From the NCBI RefSeq assembly GCF_027257175.1, contig NZ_JAPFGD010000004.1, forward strand, positions 1-64,000: 64,000 nt of DNA, read 5' to 3'. The stretch comes from Castellaniella sp. S9 (lineage in GTDB: Bacteria > Pseudomonadota > Gammaproteobacteria > Burkholderiales > Burkholderiaceae_B). Made by a program: the position numbers and the translations under genes. The notes beneath the pieces are model-generated. The model was not told the origin of the DNA, made no database searches, and saw only the letters and a list, made by a program, of their open reading frames with translations. This document shows, one piece after another, positions 48,455 through 57,166 of this stretch. Each line of letters begins with the position of its first letter. The first letter of the stretch is position 1.

Positions 48455-50329
48455 ATGTCAGGAAGTTATGAAGCGCTGCAGGCGGCGCGCCTGCACTTCA
48501 ATGCGCAGGGCGTACCGTGCAGCAGCCAGTACGGCGATGTCTATCACAGTGCCTCGGGGGCGCTGGCGCAAGCCCGGCACGTATTCCTGGGCGGCAACCG
48601 CCTGCCCGGACGCTGGCGGGACAGGCCGGCCTTCACCATTTGCGAGACTGGTTTCGGCCTGGGACAGAATTTCCTGGCGGCCTGGCAGGCGTGGCGCGAC
48701 GATCCGGGGCACAGCCGCCGCCTGCATTATCTGGCCTTCGAGGCGCATCCTTTCGAGGCCGCCGATCTGCGCCGCGCCCTGTCCCCGCGCCTGCCGCCGC
48801 CGTTGGCGGCGCTGGCCGAGGCGCTGGTCGTGGGTTGGCCGCCCCTGACGCCGGGGCTGCACCGCCTGGAATTCGAGGGCGGCGCCGTGACCCTGACCCT
48901 GGCTTTCGGCTCGGTGCGCCGCATGGCGCCCCAGGCGGAGGCCCGCGTGGATGCGTTCTTCCTCGATGGCTTCGCGCCGGCGATGAATCCCGAAATGTGG
49001 ACGCCGGCACTCTTTGGGCAATTGCGCCGCCTGGCCGCCGCGGGGGCCACCGCGGCCACCTGGTGCAGCGCCGGACAGGTACGCCGCGATTTGCGCGATG
49101 CGGGCTTCCTGGTGGAGAAAGCGCCCGGGTTCGGCGGCAAGCGGGACATGACGGTGGCCGTCCTGCGCCCCGGCCTGGGGGCGCGCGCGCAGGCGTCGGG
49201 CCCCCGGCGGGTCGCTGTGGTCGGCGGCGGCCTGGCGGGCGCGGGCATCGCCCAGTCCCTGGCCCTGCGCGGCCATGCGGTGCAGGTCTACGATCCGGCC
49301 CTGGCGCAGGTGCCCGACGCGGCATTGCGCCTGCGCGGCGCCGCCGCCCTGGTGCCCGCCCTCACCATCGATGACGACACCCGCTCGCGGCTGAGCCGTG
49401 CCGGGCTGGCCTGCGCGCGCCGGCGCTGGCTGGGCCTGCCGGCGCCGGCGCGCCCCGAAGCCTGCGGCGCACTGGTCTGCGCGCAGACTGCGGACGAGGC
49501 GGCGGCACAGCGCGCCGCCCTCGAGGCACTGGCTTTTCCGCACGGCTGGGTCCGCTGGCTCGATGCGGCCGCGGCCGGCGCCCAGGCCGGGGTGCCGCTG
49601 TGCGAAGGCGGCCTGTGGTTCGAGCAGGCGCTGCTGCTGCGACCGGGCGCGCTGCTGCCGGCGCTGTTGGGGGTGCCGGGGGTGCGGACCCATGCCTTGC
49701 GCATCCACGGCCTGCAGGCGAACGGCGACGGCGGCTGGCGCCTGCTGGATCGCGAGGGCCGGGTGCTCCAGGAGGCCGACCGGGTGGTCCTGGCCAATGC
49801 CGCCGAGGCGGGCGCCCTGCTCGCGCGCGGCGCGCCCGGGGCGGTCTTGCCGAAGCTGGCCGCCGTGCAGCGCCTGGCCGGACAGGTCAGCCTGTTCCGG
49901 GTGCCGCCCGGCGTCCCGGGGGCGGACGTGCCGCGCTGCATCCTCTCGGGCAAGGGCTATTGCCTGCCGCCGCGCATGGGCTGGGGCCTTGCCGGCAGCA
50001 CCTATCGACCGGACGTTGCCGAAAGCGTGGCCGATGCCGCGGGGCATCGGGACATCCGGACCCAGTTGGCCGGCTGGCTACCCGATGGCGCGGTGCCTTG
50101 GCTGGATGCCGCGGCGCCCGAGGGCTGGGCGGGATGGCGCGCCGCGACCGCCGACCACTTGCCCGTCATCGGCGCGGTGCCGGGTGCGCCCGGGCTGTGG
50201 CTGGCCTGCGCGTATGGTTCGCGCGGCCTGAGCTGGTCGGCGCTGGCGGGCGAGATGCTGGGTGCGGACCTGGACGCGGAGCCGGCGCCCATTGAGCGCG
50301 AACTGGCGCGGCGCGTGCGGCCGCGCTGA
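48455..50329 (+). CDS. mnmC: Bifunctional tRNA wobble-uridine enzyme MnmC
   Basis: A 624-residue two-domain enzyme completing mnm5s2U34 in tRNAs for Lys, Glu and Gln. Residues 1-230 are the SAM methyltransferase half (CETGFGLGQNFLAAW near 62, VDAFFLDGFAPAMNPEMW near 165). Residues about 250-624 are the FAD-dependent oxidase half (RVAVVGGGLAGAGIAQSLA near 250). ATG at 48455 gives a normal N-terminus; a longer frame covers the promoter gap. A cognate substrate, tRNA-Lys(UUU), is encoded 3.2 kb downstream, probably by coincidence. Confidence 0.94.
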   Translation: MSGSYEALQAARLHFNAQGVPCSSQYGDVYHSASGALAQARHVFLGGNRLPGRWRDRPAFTICETGFGLGQNFLAAWQAWRDDPGHSRRLHYLAFEAHPFEAADLRRALSPRLPPPLAALAEALVVGWPPLTPGLHRLEFEGGAVTLTLAFGSVRRMAPQAEARVDAFFLDGFAPAMNPEMWTPALFGQLRRLAAAGATAATWCSAGQVRRDLRDAGFLVEKAPGFGGKRDMTVAVLRPGLGARAQASGPRRVAVVGGGLAGAGIAQSLALRGHAVQVYDPALAQVPDAALRLRGAAALVPALTIDDDTRSRLSRAGLACARRRWLGLPAPARPEACGALVCAQTADEAAAQRAALEALAFPHGWVRWLDAAAAGAQAGVPLCEGGLWFEQALLLRPGALLPALLGVPGVRTHALRIHGLQANGDGGWRLLDREGRVLQEADRVVLANAAEAGALLARGAPGAVLPKLAAVQRLAGQVSLFRVPPGVPGADVPRCILSGKGYCLPPRMGWGLAGSTYRPDVAESVADAAGHRDIRTQLAGWLPDGAVPWLDAAAPEGWAGWRAATADHLPVIGAVPGAPGLWLACAYGSRGLSWSALAGEMLGADLDAEPAPIERELARRVRPR

Positions 50330-50448
50330 GCGGATCCGGGTCCCTGAGGTCGGCGTAAAGACGCGCGGGATTTTATTTTATGGCGCAAATCCGTCAGAAT
50401 AATGGCTTTTGTACGACTCACACGGGTTCATGCCCAGGGGATCACGCT

Positions 50449-52650
50449 GTGTCGCCCAAATCGGAACTGGCTGGCCAAATGCTCGAAACAGGTCTGAAAT
50501 TTGTCAGCGCCAATACCTCCCGCGTGGATTTTGCACTCGGGGGCGGCGACCTGCGTTTCAGGATCGAGGCCCATGCGCCGGGGGTTTTCCGGCTGCGCTG
50601 CGGTGAACAGCGGCTGCTGGATCCCGACAAGCCGACGTTGCGCGCCCAGCGGCATGCCGAGCTGCTGCTCGCGCGCCAAGAGGCGGTGGGTGAGCTCAGC
50701 TGCCAGCCGCTGACCGACGGCGCTGGTTGGCAGATCGTCCAGGGGGATGCCACCTTGCGGCTCGAGGCCGCAGCCTTCGACCTGCAAGTCCTGCGCGCCG
50801 ATCAGCCGGTGCTCGAAAGCCTGCCCGGCGCCTTCGGCGCCGAAGGCCAGGGCGACGAACGGGTCTGGCGGTTCGGCGTTGCGCTGGGCGAGGACGAAGG
50901 GCTGTTCGGCTTGGGCGAGACCCAGGGCGATCTCGATCGGCGCGGCATCCGGCTGGTGTCCGATGATCCCGCCGCCCGGATGCTGCCCTTGGCCTGGAGC
51001 CCGCGCGGCTGGGGCCTCTATGTGAATACGCTGGATCGCGTCGAGCACGACGTGGCTGCCGATGCCGACGCCTATTGCATCCGTGCGGCCGGCGCCCGGT
51101 TCGATGTATTCCTCTTCGTGGGCGATCCGTCCGAGATCCTCAACCAGTACACCGCCCTCACCGGCCGGGCGGGGCAGCCCGGCCTATGGCCCATGGGCGT
51201 CTGGCTGGACCAGGCGCCCGCGCAGGCCGCGGCCGCATCCCTGCGCCAGATCCGGGGGATGCGCGAACAGGGCTTTGCCCTCGATGCGCTCAGGCTGGCG
51301 CCGCCGGCCGCGCTGGGGTTCCAGGCCGACAAGCCGATCTTCGAATGGTCGCAGCGCCTGCCGGACTGGCGCGAATTTTCCGCCGCCTGCAGTGGCCTCG
51401 ACGTGCACGTGGCAGGCGCCAGCTTCCCGGGCGTGCTGCGCGACACCCCGCTGTTTGCCGAATGGGAGGACCGCGGCTGGCTGCTGGCGGGCGAGGACGG
51501 CGAGGCACAGATCTTTCCCGGCGAACCCGTCACCGATGGACGCGAGTTCGCCCTGCTGGACCTGACCCACAAGGACGTCTACCGGCTCTGGTCCGAGCGC
51601 CATGCGCAAGCCGCCGAGGAAGGACTGGCGGCGCCGGCGTGCCGCGCGCAGTTCGATATTCCGGACACGGTCCAGGCGCGCGGCGGGGAATCCGGCGCGG
51701 TGTTGCGCACCCTCTATCCACATCTCGCCCGGCAGGCGCTGTTCGATGCCGTGGCCGGCCAAAAGACGCCCCAGGAAGGCGTGCTCCCCAGCCGCGACCT
51801 GTTTCCCGGCGCCCAGCGCTACGCCTGGCAACAGGGGCCCGATGTCGACAACGACTGGGACGGGTATGCGCGCACGCTGCGCGCCGCCCTGGCTGTCGGC
51901 AACAGCGGCATCGCGGTGCAAACCCACGGCCTGGGCTGTGCGGGGCGGCCGACGGACGGCATGGACAGCGAGCTCTACCTGCGCTGGCTGGCGATGTGCG
52001 TGTTCTCGGCCAACTTCAGTATCCAGGGACACCCGGCCCTCATGCCCGACGCCTTCGACGCGGCGACGCGCGAACTGGTGGCGCACTGGTTGCGCTGGCG
52101 CTACCGGCTGGTGCCGTACGTGTCGGGCATCATCGAGGACGCGGTGCGCACCGGCCTGCCGGTGCAACGGTCCATGGCGCAGGCGTTTCCAGACGATGTG
52201 CAGGCCCACGCCTGGGATACCCAGTATCTGCTGGGCCCCGCCTTGCTGGTGGCGCCGGTGATGGGCCCGGGCGGGCGCCTCGAGGTCTACCTGCCCGAGG
52301 GGGCCGCCTGGTGGGACCTGAACACGGGCTGGCGCTACGAAGGCGGAACACGGCTGGCGATGGCGCCTGGGCTGGACACCTTGCCGGTGTTCGGCCGGGA
52401 AGGCCACATGCTGTGCCTGGGGCCGGTCGCCCAGCACACCGGCGAGATCAATTCCGCCCGCATCCTGGACGAGGTCTGGATGTTCGGCATGCCCGAGCAC
52501 AGCCCGGTCGTCATGCGCAACAAGATCCGCGTCATGCAGATGCAGGGCTCCAGCTACATCAAGGGGCTGGAGGGTTTGCGCATCCTGCCGTCCGAGGGGC
52601 TGGAGGTCAAGCGCCGCGGCGCCGAGGTGCGGATCTCGCGGGCGCGTTAG
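50449..52650 (+). CDS. GH31-family-like protein with eroded catalytic motifs
   Basis: A 733-residue protein with the layout of family 31 alpha-glycosidases: N-terminal beta-sandwich (GLFGLGETQGDLDRRG near 151), a barrel from about 240 and C-terminal sheet domains (LLVAPVMGPGGRLEVYLPEGAAWWD split over 599-622). The nucleophile region reads QFDIPD (D403 where family members have D followed by E), and the acid region QQGPDVDNDWDG keeps D465. However, the Asp at the first barrel strand is replaced (LRLAPPA), the later His-Asp-Gly-Gly is HGLGCA, and the conserved substrate Arg is S524 (SANFSIQGH). Start uncertain: GTG 50449, ATG 50479 or ATG 50380. Sugar hydrolysis should not be assumed. Confidence 0.75.
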   Translation: MSPKSELAGQMLETGLKFVSANTSRVDFALGGGDLRFRIEAHAPGVFRLRCGEQRLLDPDKPTLRAQRHAELLLARQEAVGELSCQPLTDGAGWQIVQGDATLRLEAAAFDLQVLRADQPVLESLPGAFGAEGQGDERVWRFGVALGEDEGLFGLGETQGDLDRRGIRLVSDDPAARMLPLAWSPRGWGLYVNTLDRVEHDVAADADAYCIRAAGARFDVFLFVGDPSEILNQYTALTGRAGQPGLWPMGVWLDQAPAQAAAASLRQIRGMREQGFALDALRLAPPAALGFQADKPIFEWSQRLPDWREFSAACSGLDVHVAGASFPGVLRDTPLFAEWEDRGWLLAGEDGEAQIFPGEPVTDGREFALLDLTHKDVYRLWSERHAQAAEEGLAAPACRAQFDIPDTVQARGGESGAVLRTLYPHLARQALFDAVAGQKTPQEGVLPSRDLFPGAQRYAWQQGPDVDNDWDGYARTLRAALAVGNSGIAVQTHGLGCAGRPTDGMDSELYLRWLAMCVFSANFSIQGHPALMPDAFDAATRELVAHWLRWRYRLVPYVSGIIEDAVRTGLPVQRSMAQAFPDDVQAHAWDTQYLLGPALLVAPVMGPGGRLEVYLPEGAAWWDLNTGWRYEGGTRLAMAPGLDTLPVFGREGHMLCLGPVAQHTGEINSARILDEVWMFGMPEHSPVVMRNKIRVMQMQGSSYIKGLEGLRILPSEGLEVKRRGAEVRISRAR

Positions 52651-52667
52651 CGTTAGGGCGAGGCTGC

Positions 52668-53441
52668 TTACGGCCGCAGCGGAATGTCGATCCGCAGCGT
52701 CGGGTCGAACGACGGGTTTTCGGGCGTGCCGTCGCGAAAATAGCCGCGTGGGTTGCAGATCACCCGGGTGCCGCGCACGGAATAGTCGAAACTGTCGTGC
52801 GTGTGCCCGTGTATCCACAGGATCGCGCGCCCCATCAGCGCCGTGCAGTCCGAGGCAAAGCCGGCGCTGATCAGCGAATCGGCAAAGCGCGGATGCACGC
52901 TGCGCATGCTGGGGGCGTGATGCGTGACGACCACCGTGGGGCCCTCGAAGGGTTCGTCCAGCGCCTTGTCGAGCCAGTCGTACTGGGCCTCGAACAGCGC
53001 ACAGGCATCGGCGGGCGTGTAGCGGCTGCCGTCGGTATTGCGGATGACCTGGAAATCGCGCATGAAGGCCTCGGTCTTGTCCTGGGCCGAGGCGCACAGT
53101 TCCGGCCCGAACAACTGGAAGTCGGTCCACAGGGTGGCCCCGAGGAAGCGCACGCCGCCGAACACCAGGCTGTCCTGGTCCAGCAGGTGGACGCCGTGCT
53201 CGGCGGCCAGGTCGGCCAGTTGCCGGCGGGTGCCGCCGATGTTGCCGCCGTAGAATTCATGATTGCCGGGCACGTAGAGCACCGGCCGTCCCAGCGATCC
53301 GGCCCATTGCATGGCCGCCGCCGGCCGCGCGACGTCGCCGGCGAGGATGGTGAGGTCGGCGTGGACCTCGGGCGGCGGCATGCCCTGGACGCTGAGGTGC
53401 AGGTCCGACAGGATGTGCAGGCGCAGATTGGTATTGTCCAT
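52668..53441 (-). CDS. Calcineurin-like metallophosphoesterase
   Basis: A 257-residue protein with the two-metal phosphoesterase signature: SDLHLS (residues 12-17), AGDVARP (about 35-41), PGNHEFYGG (about 59-67), TVVVTHHAPS (near 166) and IHGHTHDSF (near 208). The substrate is unknown. ATG at 53441 was chosen; a TTG 13 codons upstream would overlap the tRNA promoter. It is convergent with the GH31-like gene and divergent from tRNA-Lys. Confidence 0.88.
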   Translation of the reverse strand: MDNTNLRLHILSDLHLSVQGMPPPEVHADLTILAGDVARPAAAMQWAGSLGRPVLYVPGNHEFYGGNIGGTRRQLADLAAEHGVHLLDQDSLVFGGVRFLGATLWTDFQLFGPELCASAQDKTEAFMRDFQVIRNTDGSRYTPADACALFEAQYDWLDKALDEPFEGPTVVVTHHAPSMRSVHPRFADSLISAGFASDCTALMGRAILWIHGHTHDSFDYSVRGTRVICNPRGYFRDGTPENPSFDPTLRIDIPLRP

Positions 53442-53461
53442 GGCGGGGCTGATTCCTTTAT

Positions 53462-53490
53462 TTGACAGGATTTTCGGCAAAAGCGATAAT
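53462..53490 (+). promoter_or_regulatory. Promoter of tRNA-Lys
   Basis: Consensus TTGACA (53462-53467), an exact 17-bp spacer and GATAAT (53485-53490). Transcription should start near 53497, eight bases before the mature tRNA. Confidence 0.85.
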
Positions 53491-53504
53491 TTAAGGCTTA
53501 TGTT

Positions 53505-53580
53505 GGGTCGTTAGCTCAGTCGGTAGAGCACCGGACTTTTAATCCGTTGGTCGCGCGTTCGAGCCGCGCACGACCCACCA
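53505..53580 (+). tRNA. tRNA-Lys (anticodon TTT)
   Basis: A 76-base cloverleaf. The acceptor GGGTCGT pairs with ACGACCC, the D-arm has AGCTCAGTCGGTAGAGC, the anticodon loop is CTTTTAA with anticodon TTT, and the T-arm is GCGCGTTCGAGCCGCGC. The discriminator A and the CCA end are encoded. Confidence 0.98.
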
Positions 53581-53589
53581 GGATCCCAG

Positions 53590-53620
53590 GCGCCAGTCCC
53601 GAAAGGGGCTGGCGCTTTCT
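53590..53620 (+). terminator. Terminator of tRNA-Lys
   Basis: GCGCCAGTCCC, loop GAAA and GGGGCTGGCGC form an 11-bp stem with one T-G pair, followed by TTTCT. It starts 10 bases after the tRNA end. Confidence 0.85.
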
Positions 53621-53631
53621 CATGGCGGCCT

Positions 53632-53680
53632 CGCATGGGGACTTCGCATAGGGACTTCGCATGGGGACTTCGCATGGGGA
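53632..53680. repeat. 13-bp tandem repeat, about 3.8 copies
   Basis: The unit CGCATGGGGACTT is repeated at 53632, 53645, 53658 and 53671. The second copy has one G-to-A change and the last copy is cut after 10 bases. It lies between the tRNA terminator and the metN upstream region. The number of copies may vary between strains. Confidence 0.9.
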
Positions 53681-53708
53681 TGGCCCCTGGAACGATGTGT
53701 TTTCATAT

Positions 53709-53745
53709 AACCAATGAAAATAAGCTAGTGGATCTTTCATTGGTT
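53709..53745. promoter_or_regulatory. Perfect 11-bp inverted repeat upstream of metN
   Basis: AACCAATGAAA (53709-53719) and TTTCATTGGTT (53735-53745) are exact reverse complements around a 15-base AT-rich centre. The surrounding 60 bp are much richer in A and T than the genome. This looks like an operator for a dimeric regulator; LysR-type and other dyads have this form. A TGCTATGTT extended -10-like sequence (53748-53756) follows directly. The regulator is unknown. Confidence 0.55.
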
Positions 53746-53767
53746 TTGCTATGTTAAATTGTGCCTC

Positions 53768-53792
53768 GCCGCCCGTCCGACCGATGGGCGGC
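53768..53792 (+). promoter_or_regulatory. Leader hairpin just before metN
   Basis: GCCGCCCGTC and GATGGGCGGC form a 10-bp stem (one G-U) with loop CGACC, 21 bases before the metN TTG start. With no T run it is unlikely to be a simple terminator; it may affect translation. No known riboswitch could be recognised. Confidence 0.45.
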
Positions 53793-53813
53793 CTTCATGA
53801 GTGATTATGTATC

Positions 53814-54824
53814 TTGATCGATCTCGAGGACATCCGTAAAACCTATCATTCGGGCGGGCGTGCGGTGCATGCCCTGGCCGATGTGAACCTGGCGATCCGC
53901 CAGGGCGAGGTGTTCGGCATCATCGGCCGTTCGGGCGCGGGCAAGAGCACGCTGATCCGCATGCTGAACCTGCTCGAGCGGCCCACCGAGGGCGCGGTCA
54001 AGGTCGACGGACGCGACATCACGGCGTTCAGCGACGCCCAGTTGCGCGAATACCGCCGCGGCGTCGGCATGGTGTTCCAGCATTTCAACCTGCTGCGCTC
54101 GCGCACCGTCCTGGACAATGTGTGCTTTCCGCTGCGGCTCGCGGGCATGACGCGGGATGCGCGGCTGGCACGGGCGCGCGAGGTCCTGGCCCTGGTCGGC
54201 CTGTCGGATCATGCGCACAAGTACCCGGGCCAGCTGTCCGGCGGCCAGCAGCAGCGCGTGGGCATCGCCCGCGCCCTGGCCAACCGCCCGCGGCTGCTGC
54301 TGTGCGACGAGGCGACCTCGGCGCTCGACCCCGAGACGACCCAGTCGATCCTGCGCCTGCTGGGCGACATCAACCGGCGCCTGGGCCTGACCATCGTCCT
54401 GATCACGCACAGCATGGACGTGATCCGTGCGGTCTGCGACCGGGTGGCGGTGATCGAGGCGGGCCGCATCGTGGAGTCCGGCGAGGTCCTGGAGGTCTTC
54501 CTGCATCCCCGGCACGACGCCACGCAGTCCCTGTTGTCCGAAAGCGGGATGGATGCCGAAGGCTGGCGCGCCATGGCCGACGGCCTCACGGGCCGCCTGC
54601 TGCGCCTGAGCTTCCGCGGGGACGCCACCGTCCAGCCCTTGCTCAGCCGGATCAGCCGCGAACTGTCGCTGGACCTCAGCATCCTGCAAGGCTCGGTGGG
54701 GCGGATCAAGGACACGCCTTTCGGGCAACTGGTGGTCTGTGTCCAGGGGCCGGACGAGAGCCTGGCGCGGCTGGATGCGATGCTCTCCGACGCCGGGGTC
54801 GATCATGAATTATTGAGGCCATGA
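53814..54824 (+). CDS. metN: Methionine ABC transporter ATPase MetN
   Basis: A 336-residue ABC ATPase of the D-methionine family. It has Walker A GRSGAGKST near residue 40, LSGGQQQRVGIARAL near 141, CDEATSALDPETT near 164, and a C-terminal NIL domain (about 260-336) that binds methionine for feedback inhibition. The family start (MIDLEDIRKTYH) corresponds to a TTG codon; the nearby ATG at 53807 is out of frame. The ribosome-binding site is weak (GAGTGA). TTG plus a leader hairpin suggests controlled translation. Overlaps metI by 4 nt. Confidence 0.94.
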   Translation: MIDLEDIRKTYHSGGRAVHALADVNLAIRQGEVFGIIGRSGAGKSTLIRMLNLLERPTEGAVKVDGRDITAFSDAQLREYRRGVGMVFQHFNLLRSRTVLDNVCFPLRLAGMTRDARLARAREVLALVGLSDHAHKYPGQLSGGQQQRVGIARALANRPRLLLCDEATSALDPETTQSILRLLGDINRRLGLTIVLITHSMDVIRAVCDRVAVIEAGRIVESGEVLEVFLHPRHDATQSLLSESGMDAEGWRAMADGLTGRLLRLSFRGDATVQPLLSRISRELSLDLSILQGSVGRIKDTPFGQLVVCVQGPDESLARLDAMLSDAGVDHELLRP

Positions 54825-55480
54825 TGCTTGCGAACGTGGATTGGTGGCTGATCGGCAAGGCGTCGATCGACACTTTGCTGATGACCGGGTTTTCCTTGTT
54901 GTTCACGGTGCTGATCGGCCTGCCGGTGGGCGTGCTGCTGTTCCTGACGGCGCCCGGCCAGGTCCTGGACAACCGGGCCGTCTACCAGACGGTCGCCTTC
55001 GTGGTGAACGTGTTGCGCTCGGTGCCCTTCCTCATCCTGCTGATCGTGATGATTCCGCTGACGCGGGTGCTGGCGGGCACGGCGTTGGGGGTGCAGGGCG
55101 CGATTCCGCCGCTGGTGGCCAGCGCGGCGCCGTTTTTCGCGCGCCTGGTCGAGAACGTGCTGCGCGAACTCGATCCGGGTGTGAGCGAGGCCTGCCGCGC
55201 GATGGGGGCCAATTCCCGGCAGACCGTGCTGTGGGCCCTGATTCCCGAGGCCACCACCGGGATTCTGGCGGCGATCGTCGTCACCGCCATCACCCTGGTC
55301 GGCTATTCCGCCATGTCCGGCGTGATCGGCGGCGGCGGCCTGGGCGACCTGGCGCTGCGCTTCGGCTATCAGCGCTACCAGACCGACGTGATGGTCGTCA
55401 CCGTGCTGATCCTCGTGGTGATGGTCCAGGTTTTGCAGGTTTTTGGCGACCGTTGGGTCGCCAAGATGAACAGGAAGTAA
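54821..55480 (+). CDS. metI: Methionine ABC transporter permease MetI
   Basis: A 219-residue permease with five to six membrane segments. The ABC permease loop is RELDPGVSEACRAMGANSRQ (split near 119-138), and GYSAMSGVIGGGGLGDLALRFGYQRYQ near 180 is characteristic of MetI. It follows metN with a 4-nt overlap and is 17 bp before metQ. Confidence 0.95.
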   Translation: MMLANVDWWLIGKASIDTLLMTGFSLLFTVLIGLPVGVLLFLTAPGQVLDNRAVYQTVAFVVNVLRSVPFLILLIVMIPLTRVLAGTALGVQGAIPPLVASAAPFFARLVENVLRELDPGVSEACRAMGANSRQTVLWALIPEATTGILAAIVVTAITLVGYSAMSGVIGGGGLGDLALRFGYQRYQTDVMVVTVLILVVMVQVLQVFGDRWVAKMNRK

Positions 55481-55497
55481 TTTTTAGGAGATTGACC

Positions 55498-56286
55498 ATG
55501 TTGCTCAAGAAATTCGCGCCCGTGCTGGCGCTGGCGCTACCCCTGGCTTTCGCTGCTCCGGCGCAGGCCGCCACGCTCTCGATCGCTGCGACGCCGGTTC
55601 CGCACGCCGAGCTGCTGGAGTTCGTCAAGCCCGACCTCGCCAAGGAAGGCGTCGACCTGGACATCAAGGTGTTCACGGATTACGTGCAACCCAACCTGCA
55701 GGTCGCCGACAAGCAGATCGACGTGAATTTCTTCCAGCACCAGCCTTACCTGGATTCCTTCAACAAGGAGCACGGCACCAAGCTCGTGACGGTCGGCCTG
55801 GTCCACGTCGAGCCTTTCGGCGCCTATTCGCAAAAGATCAAGGACATCAAGGACCTCAAGGACGGCGCCAAGGTGGCCATTCCCAATGACCCGTCCAATG
55901 GCGCGCGCGCACTGCTGCTGTTGCAGAAGCAGGGCCTGATCACGCTCAAGGATCCCGGCAATATTCTCGCGACGGCGCGCGACGTGGTCGAGAATCCCAA
56001 GCATCTCGAGTTCCACGAGCTCGAGGCGGCCACCCTGCCGCGCGTGCTGCCGGACGTGGACGTGGCCTTGATCAACACCAACTACGCCCTCGAGGCCGGC
56101 TTGAACCCGGTCAAGGATGCGCTCTTCATCGAAGGCTCGGATTCGCCCTACGCGAACATCGTGGTGACCACCGCCGAGCGCAAGGACGATCCCGCGATCG
56201 GCAAGCTGGTCGCCGCGCTGCACACCGAGAAAGTGCGCCAGTACATCCTCGAGCACTACAAGGGCGCCATCGTCCCGGCCTTCTGA
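55498..56286 (+). CDS. metQ: Methionine-binding protein MetQ, without lipobox
   Basis: A 262-residue NlpA/MetQ-family periplasmic binding protein. It has LSIAATPVPHAELLEFVKP near 27, FTDYVQPNLQVADKQIDVNFFQH, and GAKVAIPNDPSNGARALLLL near 120. The signal peptide (residues 1-25, ending APAQA) has no cysteine at the cleavage site, so the protein should be soluble in the periplasm, unlike the lipoprotein MetQ of E. coli. TAGGAG lies nine bases before the ATG. Confidence 0.93.
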   Translation: MLLKKFAPVLALALPLAFAAPAQAATLSIAATPVPHAELLEFVKPDLAKEGVDLDIKVFTDYVQPNLQVADKQIDVNFFQHQPYLDSFNKEHGTKLVTVGLVHVEPFGAYSQKIKDIKDLKDGAKVAIPNDPSNGARALLLLQKQGLITLKDPGNILATARDVVENPKHLEFHELEAATLPRVLPDVDVALINTNYALEAGLNPVKDALFIEGSDSPYANIVVTTAERKDDPAIGKLVAALHTEKVRQYILEHYKGAIVPAF

Positions 56287-56392
56287 TCGCGGCGGATATC
56301 CGGCGGAAACCACGTTGGTGACGGGTTTTTCCGTTAACATGACACCTGAAAAAAAACCCAGATAGCAGAAACCATCCCACAAGGAGACCTCT

Positions 56393-57148
56393 ATGCTGCC
56401 CAAGACTTTCAAAGCCATGCTGCTTGGCCTGACCCTGGCCCTCGCGCTGCCCGCCGCCCAGGCCGCGGACAAGGAACTGATCGTGGCGACTGACACCGCC
56501 TTCGTTCCCTTCGAGTTCAAGCAGGATGGAAAATACACCGGATTCGACATCCAGCTCTGGGAGGCGATCGCCAAGCAGGCCGGCCTGAAGTACAAGCTCC
56601 AGCCGATGGACTTCAACGGCATCATCCCGGGACTGCAGACGCATAACCTGGACGTGGCGCTGGCCGGCATCACGATCCGCGAGGACCGCGCCAAGGTCAT
56701 CGACTTCTCGGACCCCTACTACGAGAGCGGCCTGGCCATCCTGGTGGCCAACGACAGCCCGATCAAGGCAGCCGCCGACCTCGAGGGCAAGACCGTGGCG
56801 GTCAAGATCGGCACGGCGACCGTGGATTACCTGAAGGCCAATGTGCCTTCGGCCAAGCTCAAGCTCTTTCCCAACATCGACAACGCCTTCCTCGAACTGG
56901 CCACCGGCCGCGTCGACGCCGTGGTGCACGATACACCCAACGTGCAGTACTACGCCAAGACCGCTGGCCAGGGCAAGGTCAAGGTCGTGGGTTCCCTCAA
57001 GAGCGGCGACTTCTACGGCATCGCTTTCCCCAAGGGCAGCGAACTGGTTCCCGTCGTGAACAAGGCGCTGGCGGAGCTGCAGGCCAACGGCACCTACGAC
57101 AAGCTCTACGAGACCTGGTTCGGCAAGAAGGCCGACGCCGCCAAGTAA
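56393..57148 (+). CDS. glnH: Glutamine/polar amino-acid-binding protein GlnH-like
   Basis: A 251-residue periplasmic type II binding protein with a Sec signal (residues 1-24, PAAQA). [20 protein letters not shown] (34-53), [25 protein letters not shown] and a final [11 protein letters not shown] are typical of GlnH. AAGGAGA lies seven bases before the ATG. It leads a glnHPQ set, 106 bp after metQ. A strong hairpin separates it from glnP. Confidence 0.92.
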   Translation: MLPKTFKAMLLGLTLALALPAAQAADKELIVATDTAFVPFEFKQDGKYTGFDIQLWEAIAKQAGLKYKLQPMDFNGIIPGLQTHNLDVALAGITIREDRAKVIDFSDPYYESGLAILVANDSPIKAAADLEGKTVAVKIGTATVDYLKANVPSAKLKLFPNIDNAFLELATGRVDAVVHDTPNVQYYAKTAGQGKVKVVGSLKSGDFYGIAFPKGSELVPVVNKALAELQANGTYDKLYETWFGKKADAAK

Positions 57149-57166
57149 GGCATCCGGCACGGGCGC

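Noticed and set aside
48455-53580. Functional link between mnmC and the nearby tRNA-Lys(UUU) gene
   Set aside because: MnmC does modify this tRNA class, but the genes are 3 kb apart with unrelated genes between, so position alone is not evidence.
53632-53680. Possible CRISPR array
   Set aside because: The repeats are 13 bp in direct tandem with no spacers, and no cas genes are present.
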